Part shown: positions 52,811 to 60,682 of the stretch, piece by piece | How positions within the stretch are numbered: position 1 is the first letter of the stretch | How the letters are laid out: each line of letters opens with the position of its first letter | Source of the DNA: Paenirhizobium daejeonense | GTDB taxonomy: Bacteria; Pseudomonadota; Alphaproteobacteria; Rhizobiales; Rhizobiaceae | DNA length: 64,000 nt | Assembly (NCBI RefSeq): GCF_014280875.1 | Contig: NZ_JACLAL010000001.1 | Location: 496,001 to 560,000 of the forward strand | Direction of reading: 5' to 3' | Notes under the pieces: generated by a model | Database searches by the model: none | Told to the model about the DNA's origin: nothing | What the model saw: only the letters and a program-made list of their open reading frames with translations | Translations under genes and position numbers: made by a program

Positions 52811-53689
52811 CTACGGTCGGTCCATTCGGGTCTTGAAGGCCTGAAGGTCCCGCCACGCCAGCGCCTTGCTGGCCGGAGCGGTCAATAGTTCCTGCGGATG
52901 CAGGGTGGCGATGGCGGGAACGGCGTGACCGCCGCAAGCGATGTCTCGCCACTGGCCGCGCAGGGCGTGGATGGTGCCAGTCTCGCCAAAGAAGAAACGT
53001 GCAGTGAAATTGCCGAGAAGAAGTACTGCCTTCGGTTCGGAAAGCTCGATCTGTCTTTCGATGAATGGACGGCAGATGGCGGCTTCCGGCTGCGATGGTG
53101 AACGGTCGCCGGGGGGCCTCCATGGCATAACGGTTGTGATCATCACAACATCGCGTGAAAGCCCAATCGCCGCCAGCATTCGGTCGAGAAGAAGCCCGGC
53201 GCGCCCGGAAAAGGCTGCACCCTCCCGGTCGTCGTCGCCGGACGGCATGGGGCCGATGACCATGATGCCGCTCGCAGGATCGCCGCTGGCAAAGATTGTC
53301 GAGCGCGCGGAGGTTTTCAGGTTGCATCCGCCGAATGCTTCGAGCGCCGTCTTGAGTTCGTCGAGCGAACGCGCACTCTCGGCCGCAAAACGCGCTTCCG
53401 TGATGGCATGCTCGTCTGGAATAGCAGGCGCCTGGCTAGGCGCAACGGGTCGCGGAGCTGCCCGCTCGGCGCTGGGACGTGCGCGCTCGGATGTGGTGGC
53501 CTGTGCGGAAGCGCCCTGGCCGGCAGGTTTGGCCGGTGCCGATGCCCGCTGGCCGCGGGCGCGCTGCTCCGCAAATTCCGCAACCCGATCGACCGCTTCG
53601 TCTTCGACAAGCCAGTCGACGCCCGCTTCGGCATAAAAATGCAAAAGCGCGGCCAACTCGGCGGGCATCATGTCGCGGGCAGGGATCAT
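52811..53689 (-). CDS. uracil-DNA glycosylase-like protein with altered motifs
   Basis: This 292-residue protein has a variable N-terminus (acidic helix, then an Ala/Pro/Arg-rich linker at about 45-95) and a UDG-superfamily domain after it. IMVIGPMPSGDDDREGAAFSG takes the place of the family-4 active-site loop, and TLHPQELL supplies the second active-site His. The N-terminal CxxC of iron-sulfur family-4 enzymes is reduced to one Cys (GGCNLK), so a normal cluster is unlikely. It may excise uracil or act on another lesion. Confidence 0.8.
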   Translation of the reverse strand: MIPARDMMPAELAALLHFYAEAGVDWLVEDEAVDRVAEFAEQRARGQRASAPAKPAGQGASAQATTSERARPSAERAAPRPVAPSQAPAIPDEHAITEARFAAESARSLDELKTALEAFGGCNLKTSARSTIFASGDPASGIMVIGPMPSGDDDREGAAFSGRAGLLLDRMLAAIGLSRDVVMITTVMPWRPPGDRSPSQPEAAICRPFIERQIELSEPKAVLLLGNFTARFFFGETGTIHALRGQWRDIACGGHAVPAIATLHPQELLTAPASKALAWRDLQAFKTRMDRP

Positions 53690-53757
53690 GACGGGGTCTT
53701 AGCGCAAAGCGCGACTGACAGGAAGGCCGCATAACAATTATGAGACCACATCGGAAT

Positions 53758-54609
53758 TTACAGCTTTTCGCCATGCGCCCAATCGAGGAAGGTCGCGATC
53801 GACGGGCGAAGTCTTGCTTCCTTTCGCGCGATCATCCAGATCTCCGTCGTCGGGGGCAAACCTTCGATCGAAAGTCTGCGGAGCGCGGTGTGTTCAGCGA
53901 CAATGGCGTCCGGCAATAATGCGATGCCGCTGCCGGCTTCGGCCGCGTCTCGCTGGAGAATGGGGCTTGAAGCGCTGAAGACAACCCGCCCGCCGAGTTC
54001 GCGCAGCCAGCGATAGGCAGCTACCTCTGCAAGCGAGCCGGTCGGGTGGATAACGAGATGCGATTCCAGCGAGTTGCTGCCCCAACTGAAGGGATGCTGT
54101 TTCAGGTACGCGTCGCTTGCGTAAAGGTTCCATTGCAGGATGTCGATCCGCCGTCCGATCATGTCATTCGGCGCCGACTCCAACGGCGTGACCATCACGT
54201 CAAAACTGTCTTTCGGCAGCTCGAACAGCGTATCGTAGACGGAAAGCTCTCCCGGCTGACCTGTCTTTTCCGACCATCGGGCAAGCAGCGGCGCCGCGTG
54301 ACTTCGCGAGAGCACCTCGCAGCTTGCCACGCGCAAGGGAACCGGCCGACCGTCCAGAACGTCGTTGGCCTCCTGCACAACGTCCCGGATGCGCCGTGCG
54401 GCGCCGATCAATTGCCTCGCTTCCTCGCTCGCTTCCAGCCTGCCGTCATCGGAGCGGTTGAAAAGCGGCCTGTCAAGATTGGTCTCGATACTTCGCAGAC
54501 GGCGCGAGATCGTCGACTGGTTGACCCCGAGCACCCGTGCGGCAGCCGAAAGACTGCCTTCCTCCCAAATGGCAAGCACTGTCTGCAAATCACTCCAGTC
54601 GGAAATCAT
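53758..54609 (-). CDS. LysR-family regulator
   Basis: This 283-residue regulator has an N-terminal helix-turn-helix (LSAAARVLGVNQSTISRRLRSIE) and a LysR-type effector-binding domain (VASCEVLSRSHAAPLLARWSEK). It diverges from the arylamine N-acetyltransferase gene; the two starts are 103 bases apart, the usual layout for a LysR protein and its target. Effector is unknown. Confidence 0.88.
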   Translation of the reverse strand: MISDWSDLQTVLAIWEEGSLSAAARVLGVNQSTISRRLRSIETNLDRPLFNRSDDGRLEASEEARQLIGAARRIRDVVQEANDVLDGRPVPLRVASCEVLSRSHAAPLLARWSEKTGQPGELSVYDTLFELPKDSFDVMVTPLESAPNDMIGRRIDILQWNLYASDAYLKQHPFSWGSNSLESHLVIHPTGSLAEVAAYRWLRELGGRVVFSASSPILQRDAAEAGSGIALLPDAIVAEHTALRRLSIEGLPPTTEIWMIARKEARLRPSIATFLDWAHGEKL

Positions 54610-54712
54610 CCCGAAACCCCGCGCATGGCCCTATGCGAAAACGCTGATTGACCCTACCGGACAATATCGTCTCAAAGGAGCCAAGAACACAAGCAATCCG
54701 GGGAGACGGATC
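54610..54712. promoter_or_regulatory. divergent promoter region, LysR / N-acetyltransferase
   Basis: These 103 bases separate the two divergent start codons and should contain both promoters and the LysR operator. A GGGGAGACGG site precedes the acetyltransferase ATG. No clear T-N11-A palindrome could be fixed by eye. Confidence 0.4.
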
Positions 54713-55555
54713 ATGACATTCGACGTGCAGGCCTATCTTGAGCGCATTGGCGTTGCCGAGTTGTCAGGGGTGCAGGGACAGCCTATGCCATCGCTCGCTG
54801 CCTTGCAGATGCTGCAGTCCGCTCAGATGCGGGCAATTGCCTTCGAGAACATCGATGTTTTCCTCGGCCGTGTACCGGATCTCGATGAGGCTGTAGTATG
54901 GAACCGCATGGTGGATGGCCGGCGGGGCGGCTATTGCCTGGAGTTGAACCGTCTCTTCGGTGGCGCGCTTCAAGCTTTCGGGTTCGATGCTGCGCCGGTG
55001 CTTGGCCGGGTGCGCATGGGGGCCCCCGTCGGAGGGCCGCGCGCGCATCACGCTTTTGTGGTCAGCATCGAAGGCGTCGAATGGCTGGCGGATACTGGCT
55101 TCGGAGGGCCGGGGCCGGTCGGTCCTGTCAACCTCTCGGATGAAGAGCCTCAATTGATCGCCGGAGAGACCTTCCGAACCATGCGTGATCACGCGACGGG
55201 TGAATTGGTGCTACAGCGGCTCAACGGTGAAGACTGGTTTGCACTTTATGGCTTTGATCGGGTACCGGTGACGGAAGCAGACTTCATCGCCGCCAATGTC
55301 GTCTGTTCTCGGTGGGAGCAATCCCCGTTTCCCCGACATCTGATGATGACCGTCGCAAACGCCGCCGGGCGGGCGAGCATGTTCAATCGCTCGGTCAAGC
55401 TCGTTCGCGCCGGGGAGGTTCGGGGCTGGGAAATCACCAGCCTGACAGAGTTGCAGAGCGTTCTCGGCGATCTCTTTGGGCTACAGGTCGAAGCGCCCAT
55501 AGCTGCCGCGGTCTGGCGAAAGCTTCAAGCTAAGCCGGCGCCTGGCGCGGCATGA
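54713..55555 (+). CDS. nat: arylamine N-acetyltransferase
   Basis: This 280-residue enzyme transfers acetyl from acetyl-CoA to arylamines and hydrazines. The catalytic triad is visible: Cys in GRRGGYCLELN (about residue 72), His in RAHHAFVV (about 110) and Asp in WLADTGFGG (about 125). The N-terminal LAALQMLQSAQMRAIAFENIDV is the family opening. The ATG at 54713 follows GGGGAGAC. Likely controlled by the divergent LysR protein. Confidence 0.92.
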   Translation: MTFDVQAYLERIGVAELSGVQGQPMPSLAALQMLQSAQMRAIAFENIDVFLGRVPDLDEAVVWNRMVDGRRGGYCLELNRLFGGALQAFGFDAAPVLGRVRMGAPVGGPRAHHAFVVSIEGVEWLADTGFGGPGPVGPVNLSDEEPQLIAGETFRTMRDHATGELVLQRLNGEDWFALYGFDRVPVTEADFIAANVVCSRWEQSPFPRHLMMTVANAAGRASMFNRSVKLVRAGEVRGWEITSLTELQSVLGDLFGLQVEAPIAAAVWRKLQAKPAPGAA

Positions 55556-55616
55556 AGGCGCGAGTTGAGGGAGTATCCCAATGGCGTGTGCCGTCGCATC
55601 TTTGATAGCTAGCTTC

Positions 55617-55633
55617 CAGGTCGGCTCGACCTG
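55617..55633. terminator. small hairpin between convergent genes
   Basis: CAGGTCG-GCT-CGACCTG forms a seven-base stem in the 80-base gap between the convergent acetyltransferase and Hsp70-like genes. There is no T-run on either strand, so termination is only possible. Confidence 0.3.
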
Positions 55634-55635
55634 CC

Positions 55636-56928
55636 TCAGGCCGTCCACTGCTCGATATCGTCGCGCTCGCCGATGAGTGAGAGGCCGTGGGCGATCGATA
55701 CCATTTCGCCGCCGGTCTCGATCCGGTCGGTATCGAAGCGGTTGGTGAATATGCGGCGGACGGCCGGAACGAAGGACGTGCCGCCCGTCAAAAACACCTT
55801 GTCGATGCTTTCGGGCGCGGTGCCTGTGCTTGCCAATACGTCGTCGAGAGCGCCTTCGATACGGACGAGATCGTCGGCGATCCAGGTTTCGAAATCGCTG
55901 CGCTTGACGCTCTTGCGGCCGGCCGCGCCGAGCGGAGCGAAGTGAAATTCGGCCTCCTCTGCACTCGATAGCGCCATCTTGGTGGCCGACACAGCCTGAT
56001 AGAGCGGATAGCCCTCGTCATGCTCGATGAGTTCGATGAAAAGCTCCAGCTTGTCCGGCTCTGTGGCCTGGCGCACCAGCGATTGCAGGTCGGCAAACTC
56101 GCGAGAGGTCTTGAACACAGAAAGTTGGTTCCAGCGCGAGAAGCTGAGATAGTAGTTGCTCGGCACGTCGAGAAGCTTGCCGAAGCTCTTGAACTGGCTG
56201 CCCTTGCCGATTTCCGGCGCCACCAGATGTTCGATGATGCGGGCATCGAACTGGTCACCGGCAAGGCCGACGCCTGAATGACCGACCGGCGTGGCGCTGA
56301 CGCGGCCAGCATTCGTCTCGAAGCGGATCAACGAATAGTCGGTGGTGCCGCCGCCGAAGTCGGCGACCAGAACGGTCGCGTCCTTCTTGAGGTTGCGGGC
56401 GAAATAGAAAGCCGCGGCCACCGGTTCGTAGACGTAATGCACTTCCGGAAAGCCGAAGCGGGAAAGCGCCTCGTTATAGCGCGTCATCGCGAGCTGCGGA
56501 TCGGGGTTGGAGCCCGCGAAATGTACGGGACGACCAGTGACGATGCGCTTTGCGTCAGAAGGCCAGCCGTCGCCGGCATAATTTTCGAGCCGGCGAAGGA
56601 AGACCTCCATCAGGTCCTCGAACTGAAAGCGGCGCGCATGGACGATGGTGCCCTGAAACAGCGCCGAAGCAGCAAACGTCTTGATTGACTGCAGGAAGCG
56701 GCATTCGCCGGGATTGTCGATGAATTGCCGGATGGCGGCCTGTCCCGCCTCGACCTTCAGGGCGCGTGCGCCGAGCTGGGCATCCTTCATAAAGGACAGC
56801 GCGGTGCGCATGCTGTCGGTCTCGCCGGCCGATGAGGTGAAGGACACCGATTGCGTCGTGCCATCCGCATCCGCAAGCGCCATGACCGTGTTGGTCGTGC
56901 CGAAATCAAGCCCCAGCGCGTGAGCCAT
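55636..56928 (-). CDS. Hsp70-family ATPase, YegD-like, lacking the substrate domain
   Basis: This 430-residue protein has the Hsp70/actin ATPase fold: phosphate-1 LGLDFGTTNTVMAL at the N-terminus, phosphate-2 VLVADFGGGTTDYSLIRF (about residue 200) and the adenosine loop VFLTGGTSFVPAVRRIF (about 380). The peptide-binding domain of DnaK is absent, as in E. coli YegD. The ATG at 56928 follows GGGAGC; the frame further upstream to 57366 is not coding. Client or partner is unknown. Confidence 0.88.
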   Translation of the reverse strand: MAHALGLDFGTTNTVMALADADGTTQSVSFTSSAGETDSMRTALSFMKDAQLGARALKVEAGQAAIRQFIDNPGECRFLQSIKTFAASALFQGTIVHARRFQFEDLMEVFLRRLENYAGDGWPSDAKRIVTGRPVHFAGSNPDPQLAMTRYNEALSRFGFPEVHYVYEPVAAAFYFARNLKKDATVLVADFGGGTTDYSLIRFETNAGRVSATPVGHSGVGLAGDQFDARIIEHLVAPEIGKGSQFKSFGKLLDVPSNYYLSFSRWNQLSVFKTSREFADLQSLVRQATEPDKLELFIELIEHDEGYPLYQAVSATKMALSSAEEAEFHFAPLGAAGRKSVKRSDFETWIADDLVRIEGALDDVLASTGTAPESIDKVFLTGGTSFVPAVRRIFTNRFDTDRIETGGEMVSIAHGLSLIGERDDIEQWTA

Positions 56929-57065
56929 CGCTGCCGCTCCCTTTGATCTGTCTGTCTCTGGAATCGGGCTTTGCCCGAAGGTGGAAAGGGGCGCAGTCGA
57001 TGCGCGCCGCAATGAAGAGCGCGCGTAATGGCATGGATGGCGGGACGAAGGCAAGGCCCTTCGGG

Positions 57066-57953
57066 TTAGGCAAACGCCTCTTTCGTTTCCTGTGCCATTG
57101 CCATCATCCAGGTGCTGAAAGCCTGCATGGCGGGCGTCATGCTGCGGGATTTCAGCCGGGTCAGCCAGTAGCAGCCCTTGGAGACATGGATCGGAAAAGG
57201 CTGCTCGATAGCACCGCTGGCGAGATGGCGGGAAAACATCAGCGGCGGGGCAAGTGCCACGCCCGCGCCCTGCAGGGCAGCCTCCACCATGATGATCGAG
57301 GAATCGAAAACGGGGCCGCGAATCTGTGGTGGGCTGACCCCGGCGGCCTCGAACCATTCCGGCCATTCGTCATGGCGGTAGGAGCGCAGCAGGCTCTGGC
57401 GTGTTACGTCTTCGGGCTTTTCAAGCAGGCGGGCGATCTGTGGAATGCAAAGTACAGAAAGCGGCGCTTCGAACAGCGCTTCCGCCTCGATGTCGTGCCA
57501 TGCGCCGTTGCCGAAACGGATGGTATAGTCCAGTCCTTCGGCGGCTATGTCGACCCGGTTGTTGTTGGTCGAAAGCCGGACGTCGACATAGGGGTGCAGC
57601 CGTCTGAAGTCGGTAAGGCGCGGCAGAAGCCACCCGACGGCAAATGTGCCGACGGCACCAATGGCCAGCACCTCTTGCACATGCCCGCCCTGAAACCGCT
57701 CCAGCATGTCGGCCATGCGGTCGAAGCTCTCCTGCAGCGAGGGTAGAAGCGCCTGCCCCTCCTCGGTAATCAGCAGCCCGCGCGGCAGGCGGCGAAATAG
57801 CGTCACGCCGAGGCGCTGTTCGAGCAGTTTCACCTGATGGCTAACGGCGGCCTGCGTGACGCAGAGTTCGATAGCAGCGCGGGTGAAGCTCAGGTGGCGG
57901 GCGGCGGCCTCGAAGGCGCGGAGCGCATTGAGCGGCAAATGCGGGCGAACCAT
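57066..57953 (-). CDS. ampR: AmpR-like LysR regulator divergent from a beta-lactamase gene
   Basis: This 295-residue regulator closely follows the AmpR pattern: LNALRAFEAAARHLSFTRAA at the N-terminus with the HTH behind it, then STNNNRVDIAAEGLDYTIRFG, LLRSYRHDEWPEW and PVFDSSIIMVEAALQGAGVALAP. In AmpR these regions bind cell-wall fragments and induce beta-lactamase. It diverges from the class D beta-lactamase gene, the classical arrangement, though AmpR normally controls class C or A enzymes. Confidence 0.82.
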   Translation of the reverse strand: MVRPHLPLNALRAFEAAARHLSFTRAAIELCVTQAAVSHQVKLLEQRLGVTLFRRLPRGLLITEEGQALLPSLQESFDRMADMLERFQGGHVQEVLAIGAVGTFAVGWLLPRLTDFRRLHPYVDVRLSTNNNRVDIAAEGLDYTIRFGNGAWHDIEAEALFEAPLSVLCIPQIARLLEKPEDVTRQSLLRSYRHDEWPEWFEAAGVSPPQIRGPVFDSSIIMVEAALQGAGVALAPPLMFSRHLASGAIEQPFPIHVSKGCYWLTRLKSRSMTPAMQAFSTWMMAMAQETKEAFA

Positions 57954-58054
57954 GGTAGGCCTTATTTTTCTAATGGCTCACCGCAGATATCATCGTTTGC
58001 CCATCGCTCACAAGCTGACCTAGAAAGGCCGTGTTCAATCACGGGAGCATTTCC
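57954..58054. promoter_or_regulatory. intercistronic operator region, ampR / class D beta-lactamase
   Basis: A 101-base divergent gap is the expected site of an AmpR operator overlapping both promoters. AT-rich TTATTTTTCTAA lies at 57962-57973. A GGGAG nine bases before the beta-lactamase ATG is the translation signal. Confidence 0.45.
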
Positions 58055-58876
58055 ATGGTATTCTGCAGACGCATGTTTCTTGGTTTTTCATTCGGTATGA
58101 CCGCCTTTGTTTCTGCCGGATTTCCGGCGTTTTCGGCGGAGCCCATCCATTGCACGGTTGTCATCGATGAAGTGAGTGGCGATGCGCTTTACCGGAAAGG
58201 GCAATGCGGGGAAGCCTTTTCGCCGATGTCGACATTCAAACTGCCTTTGGCCATGATGGGCTATGAAGCGGGCATTCTTCAGGACGAAAGCAATCCGCGC
58301 TGGGACTATCGCGCAGAACTTGACCGCCCGAAGCGGGAGCGGAAGGCAACCGATCCGACCATATGGGAAAAGGATTCGATCGTCTGGTATTCGCAGGAAA
58401 TCACCCGTCGTTTGGGTGAGCGCCGGTTTGCCGATTATGTCCAGCGTTTCGGCTATGGCAATCGCGATGTATCGGGCAATCCCGGCAGGAAGGACGGCCT
58501 CACGCAGTCCTGGCTGATGTCGTCGCTGAAGATCTCGCCTGACGAACAGGTGGCCTTCCTGCGGCACTTTCTGTCGGGCGGTCTTCCGATCTCCGAACAT
58601 GCCACTGCCATGACGCTTGCGATCGTGCCGCATTTTGCTGCCGGTGACGGCTGGGACATTCAGGGCAAGACTGGCAGCGGCTTCATGCGCGACAAGGCGG
58701 GCAAGGCCGATCGTTCGCGCCCCCTCGGCTGGTTCGTCGGATGGGCCACCAAGGATGACCGCCGGGTGATCTTTGCCCGGTTGAATGTCGCCAATCGCCC
58801 CAGCGATCAGCCGCTCAGCATCTCTACACGCGACAGCCTTATCGCGGAGTTTGCGGGAATCGCGACCCGTTTCTGA
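58055..58876 (+). CDS. bla: class D (OXA-type) beta-lactamase
   Basis: This 273-residue periplasmic serine beta-lactamase has a signal peptide (MFLGFSFGMTAFVSAGF, cut near FSA). All class D motifs are present: S-x-x-K in MSTFK (about residue 60), S-x-V in DSIVWYS, Y-G-N in FGYGNRD, and K-T-G in QGKTGSG, followed by LGWFVGW. The ATG at 58055 (MVFCRR) is favoured by its Shine-Dalgarno; 58031 and 58073 are alternatives. It hydrolyses penicillins and perhaps oxacillin. Confidence 0.92.
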   Translation: MVFCRRMFLGFSFGMTAFVSAGFPAFSAEPIHCTVVIDEVSGDALYRKGQCGEAFSPMSTFKLPLAMMGYEAGILQDESNPRWDYRAELDRPKRERKATDPTIWEKDSIVWYSQEITRRLGERRFADYVQRFGYGNRDVSGNPGRKDGLTQSWLMSSLKISPDEQVAFLRHFLSGGLPISEHATAMTLAIVPHFAAGDGWDIQGKTGSGFMRDKAGKADRSRPLGWFVGWATKDDRRVIFARLNVANRPSDQPLSISTRDSLIAEFAGIATRF

Positions 58877-58900
58877 TTTGGCAGACGGGGAAGGTCCCCG

Positions 58901-59113
58901 TCAGTTCTCGCGCATATAACTTTGCGCCGCCCAGATGACACCCAGACCGGCGATCATGGCCAGCATGCCATAGGCGATCCATTCATTCTGGTTGATCATG
59001 AAGCTCGTGGCCGGATAGGGGAACAGGCCGGTTCCCTGTCCGACCCACACGAGTCCGGTCAGGCCCAGAATGAGCCCGATGGCGGTAAACAGCAGGCGTG
59101 CAGTCGCAATCAT
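58901..59113 (-). CDS. small two-helix membrane protein (paralogue A)
   Basis: This 70-residue protein has membrane helices at about residues 5-25 and 47-64 joined by a short loop with GTGLFPYPATSFM. It is similar along its length to the protein at 59244-59468 (G-L-VW-G-GT---P-T-FM), so the pair arose by duplication. A GGAGG element precedes the ATG at 59113. Function is unknown. Confidence 0.72.
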   Translation of the reverse strand: MIATARLLFTAIGLILGLTGLVWVGQGTGLFPYPATSFMINQNEWIAYGMLAMIAGLGVIWAAQSYMREN

Positions 59114-59243
59114 TGCTTTCCTCCCGGTTTCCTCTTCTGGATCAGAGGCTTGGCATCTGCGCCAGAGAGGTGCTTCTTGCTCTGTTCAACGCAATCGGGT
59201 TCCCAGTCCGATTGCGCTTTTCATCACGTCGAATATGGAGCGG

Positions 59244-59468
59244 TCAGGCGGACGGCTCGTGATCGCGTGGAAGCAGGAAACGTGCGCCGACAAGCACGAT
59301 CAGCCCGAATATGGCGACCAGGGAACCGTTGACGGTCCAGACGCTGTCCTTGGGCATGAAGTCCGTGCCGGGCAGGCTCACCATATGTGTGCCGTGCGCG
59401 ACCCAGGCCGCGCCGACAACAATGATCAGGCTCCCGACAATCGTCAGTAGCTGCCGAATATGCTCCAT
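59244..59468 (-). CDS. small two-helix membrane protein (paralogue B)
   Basis: This 74-residue protein has helices at about 7-27 and 46-64 with an intervening AHGTHMVSLPGTDFM loop like that of its neighbour. A GGAGGAG lies eight bases before the ATG at 59468. The upstream frame to 59582 crosses the terminator region and is not coding. Function is unknown. Confidence 0.72.
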   Translation of the reverse strand: MEHIRQLLTIVGSLIIVVGAAWVAHGTHMVSLPGTDFMPKDSVWTVNGSLVAIFGLIVLVGARFLLPRDHEPSA

Positions 59469-59564
59469 ATTTCTCCTCCCATGGAACAAATTGTCGCATC
59501 TACTATAGTCGATACGCGGCCGAAATCCAGTGTTTTCAGGGGTTTGAAAACCGCTCTGGAGGCG

Positions 59565-59599
59565 CAAAAAAATCCCGCGCACCCTACGATGCGCGGGAT
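59565..59599 (-). terminator. intrinsic terminator of the SDR gene
   Basis: On the reverse strand ATCCCGCGCA/TGCGCGGGAT (59572-59581 with 59590-59599) forms a 10-base stem with an eight-base loop and is followed by a run of seven or eight T residues (A-run at 59565-59572 on the + strand). It lies 22 bases beyond the SDR stop codon. Confidence 0.82.
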
Positions 59600-59620
59600 C
59601 GTCAATCTGTGGAACTGATA

Positions 59621-60409
59621 TCAGATCGAGCTGGCTGCTCCGCCATCGACCCTGAGCATCGTGCCGGTAATGTAGCTGGCCTGCTGCGAGCAGAGGAATG
59701 CGGCTGCGGCGGAAAACTCCTCGACTGTGCCCAGTCGCCCGGCCGGGATGGTCTTGATCGAGGCCGTGCGCACTTCCTCGATGCTGCGCCCGGTTCGCTG
59801 CGCATTGGCGCCGTCGAGTTCATCAATGCGGTCGGTGTGAATTCGGCCAGGCAGAACCATGTTAGCGGTCACTCCATAGGAGGCGATTTCCGTCGAAATG
59901 GTCTTGTTCCAGCCGACGAGGGCCGACCGCAGGGTATTGGAGAGCGCGAGGTTGGGGATTGGCTCGAAGACGCCGGAGGAGGCGACGGTTACGATGCGTC
60001 CGAAGCCTTGAGTCTTCATCAGCGGCAGGAGCGCGTTGGTCAGCGTGATGACGCGGACCACCATGCTCTGGAAGAAGTTGTAGAGCTTTTCCGGGGTCAT
60101 GTCCTCGACTGTTCCCGGCGTCGGTCCCCCGGTATTGTTAACGAGAATATCGATGCCGCCGAGTTTTTCGTGAACGGCGGCTAGCATGGTGTCGACGAAA
60201 TCGGCATCCGAAATGTCTGCCACCACGTATTCGGCCTTGCCGGCTCCGGCGGCATTGATAGCCTCGCAATTGGCCTTCAGCTTTTCGCCGCTACGACCGC
60301 ACAGCAGCACATGCGCGCCCTCTGCCGCAAGCGCCTTGGCGATGCCGAGGCCAAGCCCGCGCGAAGACGCCAGCACCAGCGCGCGCTTTCCCTTGATGCC
60401 GAGATCCAT
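59621..60409 (-). CDS. short-chain dehydrogenase/reductase with altered catalytic motif
   Basis: This 262-residue SDR has the NAD(P) motif ASSRGLGLGIAKAL (about residues 14-27), NNTGG in place of NNAG, and a C-terminal G-T-MLRVDGGA. After the catalytic Ser (VASSGVFEPIPN) the usual Y-x-x-x-K is replaced by LALSNTLR, so the Tyr and Lys are missing. This matches a divergent SDR subgroup and puts normal reductase chemistry in doubt. The ATG at 60409 follows GGAAGGACGG. Confidence 0.87.
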   Translation of the reverse strand: MDLGIKGKRALVLASSRGLGLGIAKALAAEGAHVLLCGRSGEKLKANCEAINAAGAGKAEYVVADISDADFVDTMLAAVHEKLGGIDILVNNTGGPTPGTVEDMTPEKLYNFFQSMVVRVITLTNALLPLMKTQGFGRIVTVASSGVFEPIPNLALSNTLRSALVGWNKTISTEIASYGVTANMVLPGRIHTDRIDELDGANAQRTGRSIEEVRTASIKTIPAGRLGTVEEFSAAAAFLCSQQASYITGTMLRVDGGAASSI

Positions 60410-60682
60410 GATGTCCGTCCTTCCTTGGAAGTGATTGCGTTGCCGACACGTTAGCAAGCGCGTGGTGCGAAAGGAAAGGTCCCTGCAAGCGATAACGGTT
60501 CGCCATCGTGTCGGACCGTCGGTGTCGGGATGTCTCTTTGTCCGACATTGCTGCTGAACGTAAGCCCTTCATCGCGCGTTTCATCCAAAATGTCACAAAG
60601 GTTACATTTAACTTTGAGATAACCATTGGCGAACGGGAAGAAGCCCGGTTCTGAATGAGAAATATTTCGTCACGGTGATTAA
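60410..60682. promoter_or_regulatory. divergent promoter region, SDR / autotransporter
   Basis: This 273-base gap becomes AT-rich toward 60590-60682 (AAATGTCACAAAGGTTACAT) and should hold the autotransporter promoter. No ORF or long repeat is visible. The ATG at 60683 lacks a strong Shine-Dalgarno. Confidence 0.35.
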
